A stretch of DNA of 6,400 nucleotides from an uncultured Eubacterium sp. (lineage in GTDB: Bacteria > Bacillota > Clostridia > Lachnospirales > Lachnospiraceae). A model generated the notes under the pieces. That model saw only the letters and a program-made list of their open reading frames with translations. It did not search any database and was not told where the DNA came from. A program made the position numbers and the translations under genes. Numbering within the stretch: position 1 is the stretch's first letter; every line of letters begins with the position of its first letter. The DNA lies in contig CABRZK010000148.1 of NCBI GenBank assembly GCA_902475415.1, positions 1-6,400 on the forward strand, in the 5' to 3' direction. This document shows, in pieces, positions 5,920-6,400 of this stretch.

Positions 5920-6400
5920 ATGAAGAAGTTACTTTGTTATTTAAAAGATTATAAAAAAGAATCGGTACTTGGACCGCTGTTTAAACTTCTGGAGGCCACA
6001 CTGGAATTATTTGTGCCTCTGGTTGTTGCGGCCATTATTGATACCGGTATCGGAAATCAGGATCGGGGCTACGTCGCAAAGATGTGCCTCGTTCTTGTTT
6101 TGCTTGGAATGATTGGTCTGGCATTTTCCATCACGGCACAGTATTTTGCGGCGAAAGCGGCAGTTGGATTTGTCACCAGAATCCGTCATGTGCTGTTTGC
6201 ACACATCCAGAAATTATCCTATGCGGAGTTGGATACGCAGGGAACATCGACATTGATCACACGTATGACAAGTGATATGAACCAGGTGCAAAACGGCGTC
6301 AATCTGACGCTGCGTCTGCTGCTTCGATCTCCGTTTGTCGTTATCGGAGCAATGGTTATGGCATTTACTATTGATGTGAAAGCGGCCCTTGTATTTGCGG
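5920..6400 (+). CDS. ABC exporter, N-terminal transmembrane domain (3' end outside window)
   Basis: The frame is open from ATG 5920 to the window end: 160 complete codons and one extra base. The start MKKLLCYLKDYKKES, then LFVPLVVAAIIDTGI, is typical of MsbA/BmrA-type exporters in Firmicutes, many of which work as heterodimers of two adjacent half-transporters. Visible are membrane helix 1 (about 16-41), helix 2 (about 55-76), the cytoplasmic coupling segment with LSYAELDTQGTSTLITRMTSDMNQVQ (99-124), and helix 3 (about 134-160). The nucleotide-binding domain should follow beyond the window. AAAGGAG (5899-5905) is the ribosome site, with a rather long 14-base spacer. Only 30 bases separate it from the deacetylase, with no terminator, so the two are probably co-transcribed. 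The substrate is unknown: drug, lipid and peptide are all possible. Confidence 0.9.
   Translation, partial: MKKLLCYLKDYKKESVLGPLFKLLEATLELFVPLVVAAIIDTGIGNQDRGYVAKMCLVLVLLGMIGLAFSITAQYFAAKAAVGFVTRIRHVLFAHIQKLSYAELDTQGTSTLITRMTSDMNQVQNGVNLTLRLLLRSPFVVIGAMVMAFTIDVKAALVFA

Overview
The window looks like chromosomal DNA of a Gram-positive Clostridia member, most likely Lachnospiraceae. The grounds are a ClpC/RadA gene pair, Shine-Dalgarno sites of the AAGGAG type, moderate GC content, and a membrane-anchored Ig-repeat polysaccharide deacetylase of a kind common in that group. Every supported gene is on the + strand. I see no RNA gene, insertion sequence, CRISPR array, attachment site or origin.

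Layout. Positions 1-240 hold the 3' end of a GntR-family (YtrA-like) regulator. After 14 bases comes clpC (255-2686), an Hsp100 unfoldase gene that is broken in its second AAA+ domain. The frame switches by -1 near 2251-2260, just where the family has its MTSN-AGA segment. A 22-bp deletion fits both the frame arithmetic and the family length: the repaired gene would encode about 817 residues. The open reading frame therefore stops at 2318 (687 aa), and the last ~124 codons lie in another frame that starts with an ATG overlapping that stop (ATGA). radA (2766-4136, 456 aa) follows after 79 bases and looks intact.

The 277 bases between radA and the next gene hold two mutually exclusive hairpins (4191-4241), a PhoP-box-like set of direct repeats (about 4295-4321) and an extended -10 promoter element (4340-4348). 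A second transcription unit seems to start there. It contains a type II membrane-anchored protein with three Ig-like repeats and a complete NodB deacetylase domain (4414-5889), then, 30 bases later, the N-terminal half of an ABC exporter membrane domain (5920 to the window end).

How the genes fit together. The first unit is protein quality control plus DNA recombination repair (regulator, unfoldase, RadA), a variant of the Firmicutes clpC-radA arrangement in which a GntR regulator stands directly before clpC. The second unit is an envelope unit (cell-wall sugar deacetylase plus exporter), possibly under phosphate or envelope-stress control. No wholly new system is evident. The main point of interest is the clpC lesion, which removes the sensor-1 Asn and puts the ClpP-docking tripeptide, arginine finger and sensor-2 out of frame.
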